64,000 nucleotides of DNA, from contig OZ035960.1 of the NCBI GenBank assembly GCA_964034945.1, positions 32,728,368-32,792,367 on the forward strand. The letters are read 5' to 3'. The DNA is from Chrysopilus asiliformis. Its lineage: Eukaryota; Arthropoda; Insecta; Diptera; Rhagionidae. The notes beneath the pieces are model-generated. The model was not told where the DNA came from, searched no databases, and was given only the letters and a program-made list of their open reading frames with translations. Numbering within the stretch: the stretch's first letter is position 1; every line of letters starts with the position of its first letter. This document shows, in pieces, positions 1 through 16,200 of this stretch. A program made the position numbers and the translations under genes.

Positions 1-3000
1 TCCAGCATACATTCCATACATTCCATCATACATTCCATACATTCCATATACATTCCATACATTCCAGCATACATTCCATACATTCCATATACATTCCATA
101 CATTCCAGCATACATTCCATACATTCCATCATACATTCCATACATTCCATATACATTCCATACATTCCATCATACATTCCATACATTCCACATACATTCC
201 ATACATTCCATCATACATTCCATACATTCCATATACATTCCATACATTCCAGCATACATTCCATACATTCCATCATACATTCCATACATTCCATATACAT
301 TCCATACATTCCATCATACATTCCATACATTCCATCATACATTCCATACATTCCATATACATTCCATACATTCCAGCATACATTCCATACATTCCATCAT
401 ACATTCCATACATTCCATATACATTCCATACATTCCATCATACATTCCATACATTCCATCATACATTCCATACATTCCATATACATTCCATACATTCCAT
501 CATACATTCCATGCATTCCATCATACATTCCATACATTCCATATACATTCCATACATTCCAGCATACATTCCATACATTCCAGCATACATTCCATACATT
601 CCATCATACATTCCATACATTCCGTATACATTCCATACATTCCATCATACATTCCATACATTCCATCATACATTCCATACATTCCATCATACATTCCATA
701 CATTCCATATACATTCCATACATTCCATATACATTCCATACATTCCATCATACATTCCATACATTCCATCATACATTCCATACATTCCATATACATTCCA
801 TACATTCCATCATACATTCCATACATTCCATCATACATTCCATACATTCCATATACATTCCATACATTCCATCATACATTCCATACATTCCATCATACAT
901 TCCATACATTCCATATACATTCCATACATTCCAGCATACATTCCATACATTCCATCATACATTCCATACATTCCATATACATTCCATACATTCCATCATA
1001 CATTCCATACATTCCATATACATTCCAGCATACATTCCATACATTCCATCATACATTCCATACATTCCATATACATTCCATACATTCCATCATACATTCC
1101 ATACATTCCATATACATTCCATACATTCCATACATTCCATACATTCCATCATTCATTCCATACATTCCATATACATTCCATACATTCCATCATTCATTCC
1201 ATACATTCCATCATACATTCCATACATTCCATATACATTCCATACATTCCATCATACATTCCATACATTCCACATACATTCCATACATTCCATCATACAT
1301 TCCATACATTCCATATACATTCCATACATTCCAGCATACATTCCATACATTCCATATACATTCCATACATTCCATCATACATTCCATACATTCCATAAAC
1401 ATTCCATACATTCCATCATACATTCCATACATTCCATATACATTCCATACATTCCAGCATACATTCCATACATTCCATCATACATTCCATACATTCCATA
1501 TACATTCCATACATTCCAGCATACATTCCATACATTCCATATACATTCCATACATTCCAGCATACATTCCATACATTCCATCATACATTCCATACATTCC
1601 ATATACATTCCATACATTCCATCATACATTCCATACATTCCACATACATTCCATACATTCCATCATACATTCCATACATTCCATATACATTCCATACATT
1701 CCAGCATACATTCCATACATTCCATCATACATTCCATACATTCCATATACATTCCATACATTCCATCATACATTCCATACATTCCATCATACATTCCATA
1801 CATTCCATATACATTCCATACATTCCAGCATACATTCCATACATTCCATCATACATTCCATACATTCCATATACATTCCATACATTCCATCATACATTCC
1901 ATACATTCCATCATACATTCCATACATTCCATATACATTCCATACATTCCATCATACATTCCATGCATTCCATCATACATTCCATACATTCCATATACAT
2001 TCCATACATTCCAGCATACATTCCATACATTCCAGCATACATTCCATACATTCCATCATACATTCCATACATTCCGTATACATTCCATACATTCCATCAT
2101 ACATTCCATACATTCCATCATACATTCCATACATTCCATCATACATTCCATACATTCCATATACATTCCATACATTCCATATACATTCCATACATTCCAT
2201 CATACATTCCATACATTCCATCATACATTCCATACATTCCATATACATTCCATACATTCCATCATACATTCCATACATTCCATCATACATTCCATACATT
2301 CCATATACATTCCATACATTCCATCATACATTCCATACATTCCATCATACATTCCATACATTCCATATACATTCCATACATTCCATCATACATTCCATAC
2401 ATTCCATCATACATTCCATACATTCCATATACATTCCATACATTCCAGCATACATTCCAGACATTCCATCATACATTCCATACATTCCATAAACATTCCA
2501 TACATTCCATCATACATTCCATACATTCCATATACATTCCATACATTCCAGCATACATTCCATACATTCCATCATACATTCCATACATTCCATATACATT
2601 TCATACATTCCAGCATACATTCCATACATTCCATCATACATTCCATACATTCCATATACATTCCATACATTCCATCATACATTCCATACATTCCATCATA
2701 CATTCCATACATTCCATATACATTCCATACATTCCAGCATACATTCCATACATTCCATCATACATTCCATACATTCCATATACATTCCATACATTCCATC
2801 ATACATTCCATACATTCCATCATACATTCCATACATTCCATATACATTCCATACATTCCATCATACATTCCATACATTCCGTATACATTCCATACATTCC
2901 ATCATACATTCCATACATTCCATCATACATTCCATACATTCCATCATACATTCCATACATTCCATATACATTCCATACATTCCATATACATTCCATACAT

Positions 3001-6000
3001 TCCATCATACATTCCATACATTCCATCATACATTCCATACATTCCATATACATTCCATACATTCCATCATACATTCCATACATTCCATCATACATTCCAT
3101 ACATTCCATATACATTCCATACATTCCATCATACATTCCATACATTCCATCATACATTCCATACATTCCATATACATTCCATACATTCCATCATACATTC
3201 CATACATTCCATCATACATTCCATACATTCCATATACATTCCATACATTCCAGCATACATTCCATACATTCCATCATACATTCCATACATTCCATATACA
3301 TTCCATACATTCCATCATACATTCCATACATTCCATCATTCATTCCATACATTCCATATACATTCCATACATTCCATCATTCATTCCATACATTCCATCA
3401 TACATTCCATACATTCCATATACATTCCATACATTCCATCATTCATTCCATACATTCCATATACATTTCATACATTCCATCATTCATTCCATACATTTCA
3501 TATACATTTCATACATTCCATCATACATTCCATACATTCCATAAACATTCCATACATTCCATCATACATTCCATACATTCCATATACATTCCATACATTC
3601 CAGCATACATTCCATACATTCCATCATACATTCCATACATTCCATATACATTCCATACAATCCATCATACATTCCATACATTCCATCATACATTCCATAC
3701 ATTCCATCATTCATTCCATACATTCCATATACATTCCATACATTCCATCATTCATTCCATACATTCCATCATACATTCCATACATTCCATATACATTCCA
3801 TACATTCCATCATACATTCCATACATTCCATATACATTTCATACATTCCATCATTCATTCCATACATTCCATATACATTTCCATACATTCCAGCATACAT
3901 TCCATACATTCCATATACATTCCATACATTCCAGCATACATTCCATACATTCCATCATACATTCCATACATTCCATATACATTCCATACATTCCATCATA
4001 CATTCCATACATTCCATAAACATTCCATACATTCCATCATACATTCCATACATTCCATATACATTCCATACATTCCAGCATACATTCCATACATTCCATC
4101 ATACATTCCATACATTCCATATACATTTCATACATTCCAGCATACATTCCATACATTCCATCATACATTCCATACATTCCATATACATTCCATACATTCC
4201 ATCATACATTCCATACATTCCATATACATTCCATACATTCCATCATACATTCCATACATTCCATAAACATTCCATACATTCCATCATACATTCCATACAT
4301 TCCATATACATTCCATACATTCCAGCATACATTCCATACATTCCATATACATTCCATACATTCCAGCATACATTCCATACATTCCATCATACATTCCATA
4401 CATTCCATATACATTCCATACATTCCAGCATACATTCCATACATTCCATCATACATTCCATACATTCCATATACATTCCATACATTCCAGCATACATTCC
4501 ATACATTCCATCATACATTCCATACATTCCATATACATTCCATACATTCCATCATACATTCCATACATTCCATATACATTCCATACATTGCATCATTCAT
4601 TCCATACATTCCATATACATTCCATACATTCCAGCATACATTCCATACATTCCATCATACATTCCATACATTCCATATACATTCATACATTCCAGCATAC
4701 ATTCCATACATTCCATCATACATTCCATACATTCCATATACATTCCATACATTCCATCATACATTCCATACATTCCATATACATTCCATACATTCCATAT
4801 ACATTCCATACATTCCAGCATACATTCCATACATTCCATATACATTCCATACATTCCATCATACATTCCATACATTCCATCATACATTCCATACATTCCA
4901 TATACATTCCATACATTGCATCATTCATTCCATACATTCCATATACATTCCATACATTCCAGCATACATTCCATACATTCCATCATACATTCCATACATT
5001 CCATATACATTCCATACATTCCATCATACATTCCATACATTCCATCATACATTCCATTCATTCCATATACATTCCATACATTCCATATACATTCCATACA
5101 TTCCATCATACATTCCATACATTCCATCATACATTCCATACATTCCATATACATTCCATACATTCCATCATACATTCCATACATTCCATCATACATTCCA
5201 TACATTCCATATACATTCCATACATTCCATCATACATTCCATACATTCCATCATACATTCCATACATTCCATCATACATTCCATACATTCCATATACATT
5301 CCATACATTCCAGCATACATTCCATACATTCCATCATACATTCCATACATTCCACATACATTCCATACATTCCATCATACATTCCATACATTCCATATAC
5401 ATTCCATACATTCCAGCATACATTCCATACATTCCATCATACATTCCATACATTCCATATACATTTCATACATTCCAGCATACATTCCATACATTCCATC
5501 ATACATTCCATACATTCCATATACATTCCATACATTCCATCATACATTCCATACATTCCATCATACATTCCATACATTCCATATACATTCCATACATTCC
5601 ATCATACATTCCATACATTCCATCATACATTCCATACATTCCATATACATTCCATACATTCCAGCATACATTCCATACATTCCATCATACATTCCATACA
5701 TTCCATATACATTCCATACATTCCATCATACATTCCATACATTCCATCATACATTCCATACATTCCATATACATTCCATACATTCCATCATACATTCCAT
5801 ACATTCCATCATACATTCCATACATTCCATATACATTCCATACATTCCAGCATACATTCCATACATTCCAGCATACATTCCATACATTCCATCATACATT
5901 CCATACATTCCGTATACATTCCATACATTCCATCATACATTCCATACATTCCATCATACATTCCATACATTCCATCATACATTCCATACATTCCATATAC

Positions 6001-6111
6001 ATTCCATACATTCCATATACATTCCATACATTCCATCATACATTCCATACATTCCATCATACATTCCATACATTCCATATACATTCCATACATTCCATCA
6101 TACATTCCATA
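1..6111 (+). repeat. CATTCC satellite array, left block (truncated at the window edge)
   Basis: The whole stretch is built from CATTCC cores. Two cores 9 bp apart (CATTCCATACATTCC) form a unit, and units are joined by linkers ATCATA, AGCATA or ATATA, giving periods of 21, 21 and 20 bp. A common order is two 21-bp units then one 20-bp unit, about 62 bp. Rare variants (ATAAA at 1394 and 4263, CATTTC at 2600, ATGCATTCC at 512 and 1964, GTATA at 624 and 2076) mark larger copies: 1-933 is repeated without visible difference at 1453-2385. The array runs off the left edge and stops at an assembly gap, so its true length is unknown. Nothing in it is likely to be coding. Confidence 0.98.
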
Positions 6112-6311
6112 NNNNNNNNNNNNNNNNNNNNNNNNNNNNNNNNNNNNNNNNNNNNNNNNNNNNNNNNNNNNNNNNNNNNNNNNNNNNNNNNNNNNNNNNN
6201 NNNNNNNNNNNNNNNNNNNNNNNNNNNNNNNNNNNNNNNNNNNNNNNNNNNNNNNNNNNNNNNNNNNNNNNNNNNNNNNNNNNNNNNNNNNNNNNNNNNN
6301 NNNNNNNNNNN
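6112..6311. other. Assembly gap (200 N)
   Basis: Exactly 200 unknown bases follow satellite on the left and precede unique sequence on the right. A round number normally marks a gap of arbitrary size. The true array length and the real right edge of this satellite block are therefore not represented. Confidence 0.97.
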
Positions 6312-7215
6312 TCCGGTTTTATTTTTGAAGAGTTAAAGTAATTTTTTAAAGAGTAAAAGTTATTTTTGAAGTGTTTATTTATTTTCGGATCCGAGTTATG
6401 TCTACGTTTGCGTATGATAATATTGTTTTAGAATTTCATATGACATAGATTTTAAATTCTATTTTTTCGGATATATAGGCAAAAATTATATGGGGAATGC
6501 AGTTTTACTGATAATATAACATATTTTACTTCGAAAAAACGCGGAACCCCTCGAAAAAATCGAAAAAGTGAGATATATTATAAATTGGAAATATAATATG
6601 GAAAAATTAAATGTTTAATATAATTGATGAAACTGTTTCAATTGTTTTAATGCGTTTTTGTTTTTAAAGAAAATAGCTTTTTGCAGTGTTTTTAGGTCCT
6701 AATTTACATATATAAACTGTTTTTGGAATTTCAAAGTTTTACTGTTAAAAAAGATCAAGGGAAAATATGGCGCCTGTTGACGAAGATTTATTTTAAGAAT
6801 AAAATTCTTGTAATAAGAACATAAGCTCGCGTTATGTCTCATATGAGCATTTTAACAAGTATTTTTATACTTAAACTTTTACAAGCGCGTTTTTATGAGA
6901 ATCATACGAATTAACTTCTCATAACATTTTTATTTAAGATTTAAACTCTTTAAGTGTTAAAACTTTATAAAAAATATACAATGAGAACACAAGTTTTTAA
7001 AGGCTCGCTACAAGAGTTCAAAAATCGCCTTGCTATAAGCGTAAAAGATTCAGTAGCTCTAGTAGCGTCATACTCTTATAAAAAGAACGCTATCAGAAAA
7101 AATTAGAGTGTCATTACAAGAACAATGTTATGAGAGTATCCAGTGTGTTAAGAAAGTTTAATGAGAAGATTTCAAAATTCGTAAGAGTTTTGGTCTGGAG
7201 AGTTTGTTAGTTGGG
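6312..7215. other. Unique AT-rich spacer between the two satellite blocks
   Basis: About 0.9 kb of AT-rich DNA contains no satellite units, no ORF of interest and no recognised repeat. It starts directly after the gap and ends where the second block begins with ATTCCATACATTCC. I see no TIRs or target-site duplication at its ends. It may be an old insertion or a real interruption of one larger array; the gap prevents a choice. Confidence 0.6.
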
Positions 7216-10200
7216 ATTCCATACATTCCATATACATTCCATACATTCCATCATACATTCCATACATTCCATCATACATTCCATACATTCCATATACATT
7301 CCATACATTCCATCATTCATTCCATACATTCCATATACATTCCATACATTCCATCATACATTCCATACATTCCATCATACATTCCATACATTCCATCATA
7401 CATTCCATACATTCCATATACATTCCATACATTCCATCATACATTCCATACATTCCATCATACATTCCATACATTCCATATACATTCCATACATTCCATA
7501 TACATTCCATACATTCCAGCATACATTCCATACATTCCATACATTCCATCATACATTCCATACATTCCATCATACATTCCATACATTCCATATACATTCC
7601 ATACATTCCATCATTCATTCCATACATTCCATACATTCCAGCATACATTCCCTACATTCCATCATACATTCCATACATTCCATATACATTCCATACATTC
7701 CATCATACATTCCATACATTCCATATACATTCCATACATTCCATCATTCATTCCATACATTCCATCATACATTCCATACATTCCATATACATTCCATACA
7801 TTCCATCATACATTCCATACATTCCATCATACATTCCATACATTCCATATACATTCCATACATTCCATCATACATTCCATACATTCCATCATACATTCCA
7901 TACATTCCAGCATACATTCCATACATTCCATCATACATTCCATACATTCCGTATATACATTCCATACATTCCATCATACATTCCATACATTCCATATACA
8001 TTCCATACATTCCATCATACATTCCATACATTCCATCATACATTCCATACATTCCATATACATTCCATACATTCCATATACATTCCATACATTCCAGCAT
8101 ACATTCCATACATTCCATACATTCCATCATACATTCCATACATTCCATCATACATTCCATACATTCCATATACATTCCATACATTCCATCATTCATTCCA
8201 TACATTCCATACATTCCAGCATACATTCCATACATTCCATCATACATTCCATACATTCCATATACATTCCATACATTCCATATACATTCCATACATTCCA
8301 TCATACATTCCATACATTCCATCATACATTCCATACATTCCATATACATTCCATACATTCCATCATTCATTCCATACATTCCATCATACATTCCATACAT
8401 TCCATATACATTCCATACATTCCATCATTCATTCCATACATTCCATATACATTGCATACATTCCAGCATACATTCCATACATTCCATCATACATTCCATA
8501 CATTCCATATACATTCCATACATTCCATCATACATTCCATACATTCCATCATACATTCCATACATTCCATCATACATTCCATACATTCCATATACATTCC
8601 ATACATTCCATCATACATTCCATACATTCCATCATACATTCCATACATTCCATATACATTCCATACATTCCATCATACATTCCATACATTCCATCATACA
8701 TTCCATACATTCCGTATACATTCCATACATTCCATCATTCATTCCATACATTCCATATACATTTCATACATTCCAGCATACATTCCATCATACATTCCAT
8801 ACATTCCATATACATTCCATACATTCCATCATACATTCCATACATTCCATATACATTCCATACATTCCATCATACATTCCATACATTCCATATACATTCC
8901 ATACATTCCATCATACATTCCATCATACATTCCATACATTCCATCATACATTCCATACATTCCATATACATTCCATACATTCCATCATACATTCCATACA
9001 TTCCATCATACATTCCATACATTCCATCATACATTCCATACATTCCATCATACATTCCATACATTCCATCATACATTCCATACATTCCATATACATTCCA
9101 TACATTCCATCATACATTCCATACATTCCATATACATTCCATACATTCCATCATACATTCCATACATTCCATCATACATTCCATACATTCCATCATACAT
9201 TCCATACATTCCATATACATTCCATACATTCCATCATACATTCCATACATTCCATCATACATTCCATACATTCCATATACATTCCATACATTCCATCATA
9301 CATTCCATACATTCCATCATACATTCCATACATTCCATATACATTCCATACATTCCATATACATTCCATACATTCCATCATACATTCCATACATTCCATC
9401 ATACATTCCATACATTCCATATACATTCCATACATTCCATCATTCATTCCATACATTCCATCATACATTCCATACATTCCATATACATTCCATACATTCC
9501 ATCATACATTCCATACATTCCATCATACATTCCATACATTCCATATACATTCCATACATTCCATATACATTCCATACATTCCAGCATACATTCCATACAT
9601 TCCATACATTCCATCATACAGTCCATACATTCCATCATACATTCCATACATTCCATATACATTCCATACATTCCATCATTCATTCCATACATTCCATACA
9701 TTCCAGCATACATTCCCTACATTCCATCATACATTCCATACATTCCATATACATTCCATACATTCCATCATACATTCCATACATTCCATATACATTCCAT
9801 ACATTCCATCATTCATTCCATACATTCCATCATACATTCCATACATTCCATATACATTCCATACATTCCATCATACATTCCATACATTCCATCATACATT
9901 CCATACATTCCATATACATTCCATACATTCCATCATACATTCCATACATTCCATCATACATTCCATACATTCCAGCATACATTCCATACATTCCATCATA
10001 CATTCCATACATTCCGTATACATTCCATACATTCCATCATACATTCCATACATTCCATCATACATTCCATACATTCCATCATACATTCCATACATTCCAT
10101 ATACATTCCATACATTCCATCATACATTCCATACATTCCATCATACATTCCATACATTCCATATACATTCCATACATTCCATATACATTCCATACATTCC

Positions 10201-13200
10201 AGCATACATTCCATACATTCCATACATTCCATCATACATTCCATACATTCCATCATACATTCCATACATTCCATATACATTCCATACATTCCATCATTCA
10301 TTCCATACATTCCATACATTCCAGCATACATTCCATACATTCCATCATACATTCCATACATTCCATATACATTCCATACATTCCATATACATTCCATACA
10401 TTCCATCATACATTCCATACATTCCATCATACATTCCATACATTCCATATACATTCCATACATTCCATCATTCATTCCATACATTCCATCATACATTCCA
10501 TACATTCCATATACATTCCATACATTCCATCATTCATTCCATACATTCCATATACATTGCATACATTCCAGCATACATTCCATACATTCCATCATACATT
10601 CCATACATTCCATATACATTCCATACATTCCATCATACATTCCATACATTCCATCATACATTCCATACATTCCATCATACATTCCATACATTCCATATAC
10701 ATTCCATACATTCCATCATACATTCCATACATTCCATCATACATTCCATACATTCCATATACATTCCATACATTCCATCATACATTCCATACATTCCATC
10801 ATACATTCCATACATTCCGTATACATTCCATACATTCCATCATTCATTCCATACATTCCATATACATTTCATACATTCCAGCATACATTCCATCATACAT
10901 TCCATACATTCCATATACATTCCATACATTCCATCATACATTCCATACATTCCATATACATTCCATACATTCCATCATACATTCCATACATTCCATATAC
11001 ATTCCATACATTCCATCATACATTCCATCATACATTCCATACATTCCATCATACATTCCATACATTCCATATACATTCCATACATTCCATCATACATTCC
11101 ATACATTCCATCATACATTCCATACATTCCATCATACATTCCATACATTCCATCATACATTCCATACATTCCATCATACATTCCATACATTCCATATACA
11201 TTCCATACATTCCATCATACATTCCATACATTCCATATACATTCCATACATTCCATCATACATTCCATACATTCCATCATACATTCCATACATTCCATCA
11301 TACATTCCATACATTCCATATACATTCCATACATTCCATCATACATTCCATACATTCCATCATACATTCCATACATTCCATATACATTCCATACATTCCA
11401 TCATACATTCCATACATTCCATCATACATTCCATACATTCCATATACATTCCATACATTCCATATACATTCCATACATTCCATCATACATTCCATACATT
11501 CCATCATACATTCCATACATTCCATATACATTCCATACATTCCATCATTCATTCCATACATTCCATCATACATTCCATACATTCCATATACATTCCATAC
11601 ATTCCATCATTCATTCCATACATTCCATATACATTCCATACATTCCAGCATACATTCCACACATTCCATCATACATTCCATACATTCCATATACATTCCA
11701 TACATTCCATCATACATTCCATACATTCCATCATACATTCCATACATTCCATCATACATTCCATACATTCCATATACATTCCATACATTCCATCATACAT
11801 TCCATACATTCCATCATACATTCCATACATTCCATATACATTCCATACATTCCATCATACATTCCATACATTCCATCATACATTCCATACATTCCAGCAT
11901 ACATTCCATACATTCCATCATACATTCCATACATTCCGTATACATTCCATACATTCCATCATACATTCCATACATTCCATCATACATTCCATACATTCCA
12001 TCATACATTCCATACATTCCATCATACATTCCATACATTCCATCATACATTCCATACATTCCATATACATTCCATACATTCCATCATTCATTCCATACAT
12101 TCCATATACATTCCATACATTCCAGCATACATTCCATACATTCCATCATACATTCCATACATTCCATCATACATTCCATACATTCCATCATACATTCCAT
12201 ACATTCCATATACATTCCATACATTCCATCATTCATTCCATACATTCCATACATTCCAGCATACATTCCATACATTCCATCATACATTCCATACATTCCA
12301 TATACATTCCATACATTCCATCATACATTCCATACATTCCATATACATTCCATACATTCCATCATTCATTCCATACATTCCATATACATTCCATACATTC
12401 CAGCATACATTCCATACATTCCATCATACATTCCATACATTCCATATACATTCCACACATTCCATCATACATTCCATACATTCCATCATACATTCAATAC
12501 ATTCCATATACATTCCATACATTCCATCATACATTCCATACATTCCATCATACATTCCATACATTCCATATACATTCCATACATTCCATATACATTCCAT
12601 ACATTCCATCATACATTCCATACATTCCATCATACATTCCATACATTCCATATACATTCCATACATTCCATCATTCATTCCATACATTCCATCATACATT
12701 CCATACATTCCATATACATTCCATACATTCCATCATTCATTCCATACATTCCATATACATTCATACATTCCAGCATACATTCCATACATTCCATCATACA
12801 TTCCATACATTCCATATACATTCCATACATTCCATCATACATTCCATACATTCCATCATACATTCCATACATTCCATCATACATTCCATACATTCCATAT
12901 ACATTCCATACATTCCATCATACATTCCATACATTCCATCATACATTCCATACATTCCATATACATTCCATACATTCCATCATACATTCCATACATTCCA
13001 TCATACATTCCATACATTCCAGCATACATTCCATACATTCCATCATACATTCCATACATTCCGTATACATTCCATACATTCCGTCATACATTCCATACAT
13101 TCCATCATACATTCCATACATTCCATCATACATTCCATACATTCCATATACATTCCATACATTCCATCATACATTCCATACATTCCATCATACATTCCAT

Positions 13201-16200
13201 ACATTCCATATACATTCCATACATTCCATATACATTCCATACATTCCAGCATACATTCCATACATTCCATACATTCCATCATACATTCCATACATTCCAT
13301 CATACATTCCATACATTCCATATACATTCCATACATTCCATCATTCATTCCATACATTCCATACATTCCAGCATACATTCCATACATTCCATCATACATT
13401 CCATACATTCCATATACATTCCATACATTCCATCATACATTCCATACATTCCATATACATTCCATACATTCCATCATTCATTCCATACATTCCATATACA
13501 TTCCATACATTCCATCATTCATTCCATACATTCCATATACATTCCATACATTCCATCATTCATTCCATACATTCCATACATTCCAGTATACATTCCATAC
13601 ATTCCATCATACATTCCATACATTCCATCATACATTCCATACATTCCATCATACATTCCATACATTCCATATACATTCCATACATTCCATCATACATTCC
13701 ATACATTCCATCATACATTCCATACATTCCATATACATTCCATACATTCCATCATTCATTCCATACATTCCATACATTCCAGCATACATTCCATACATTC
13801 CATCATACATTCCATACATTCCATCATACATTCCATACATTCCATCATACATTCCATACATTCCATATACATTCCATACATTCCATCATTCATTCCATAC
13901 ATTCCATATACATTCCATACATTCCATCATTCATTCCATACATTCCATACATTCCAGCATACATTCCATACATTCCATCATACATTCCATACATTCCATC
14001 ATACATTCCATACATTCCATCATACATTCCATACATTCCATATACATTCCATACATTCCATCATACATTCCATACATTCCATCATACATTCCATACATTC
14101 CATATACATTCCATACATTCCATCATTCATTCCATACATTCCATACATTCCAGCATACATTCCATACATTCCATCATACATTCCATACATTCCATCATAC
14201 ATTCCATACATTCCATCATACATTCCATACATTCCATATACATTCCATACATTCCATCATACATTCCATACATTCCATATACATTCCATACATTCCATCA
14301 TACATTCCATACATTCCATATACATTCCATACATTCCAGCATACATTCCATACATTCCATCATACATTCCATACATTCCATATACATTACATACATTCCA
14401 TCATACATTCCATACATTCCATCATACATTCCATACATTCCATAAACATTCCATACATTCCATCATACATTCCATACATTCCATATACATTCCATACATT
14501 CCAGCATACATTCCATACATTCCATCATACATTCCATACATTCCATATACATTCCATACATTCCATCATACATTCCATACATTCCATATACATTCCATAC
14601 ATTCCAGCATACATTCCATACATTCCATCATACATTCCATACATTCCATATACATTCCATACATTCCATCATACATTCCATACATTCCATATACATTCCA
14701 TACATTCCAGCATACATTCCATACATTCCATATACATTCCATACATTCCATATACATTCCATACATTCCATCATACATTCCTTACATTCCATATACATTC
14801 CATACATTCCAGCATACATTCCATACATTCCATCATACATTCCATACATTCCATCATACATTCCATACATTCCATATACATTCCATACATTCCATCATTC
14901 ATTCCATACATTCCATATACATTCCATACATTCCAGCATACATTCCATACATTCCATCATACATTCCATACATTCCATATACATTCCATACATTCCATCA
15001 TACATTCCATACATTCCATATACATTCCATACATTCCATCATACATTCCATACATTCCATATACATTCCATACATTCCAGCATACATTCCATACATTCCA
15101 TCATACATTCCATACATTCCATATACATTCCATACATTCCATCATACATTCCATACATTCCATATACATTCCATACATTCCATCATTCATTCCATACATT
15201 CCATACATTCCAGCATACATTCCATACATTCCATCATACATTCCATACATTCCATATACATTCCATACATTCCATCATACATTCCATACATTCCATCATA
15301 CATTCCATACATTCCATATACATTCCATACATTCCATCATTCATTCCATACATTCCATATACATTCCATACATTCCAGCATACATTCCATACATTCCATC
15401 ATACATTCCATACATTCCATATACATTCCATACATTCCATCATACATTCCATACATTCCATCATACATTCCATACATTCCATATACATTCCATATATTCC
15501 ATCATACATTCCATACATTCCATCATACATTCCATACATTCCATATACATTCCATACATTCCAGCATACATTCCATACATTCCATACATTCCATATACAT
15601 TCCATACATTCCATCATACATTCCATACATTCCATCATACATTCCATACATTCCATATACATTCCATACATTCCATATACATTCCATACATTCCATCATT
15701 CATTCCATACATTCCATATACATTCCATACATTCCATCATACATTCCATACATTCCATATACATTCCATACATTCCATCATTCATTCCATGCATTCCATA
15801 TACATTCCATACATTCCAGCATACATTCCATACATTCCATATACATTCCATACATTCCATATACATTCCATACATTCCAGCATACATTCCATACATTCCA
15901 TATACATTCCATACATTCCATATACATTCCATACATTCCATCATACATTCCATACATTCCATATACATTCCATACATTCCAGCATACATTCCATACATTC
16001 CATCATACATTCCATACATTCCATATACATTCCATACATTCCATCATACATTCCATACATTCCATATACATTCCATACATTCCATCATTCATTCCATACA
16101 TTCCATATACATTCCATACATTCCAGCATACATTCCATACATTCCATCATACATGCCATACATTCCATATACATTCCATACATTCCATCATTCATTCCAT

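Noticed and set aside
521..6105. Minus-strand frames of MYGMYDGMYGM/MECMEC repeats
   Set aside because: Reverse translations of the same satellite; they end wherever TATGA in an ATCATA linker falls in frame.
7204..14445. 2413-codon open frame of HSIHSI/YIPYIP/FHTFHH repeats, as a structural or silk-like protein
   Set aside because: All three plus frames are open in the satellite, and frame changes follow 20-bp units. There is no start context, unique domain or end.
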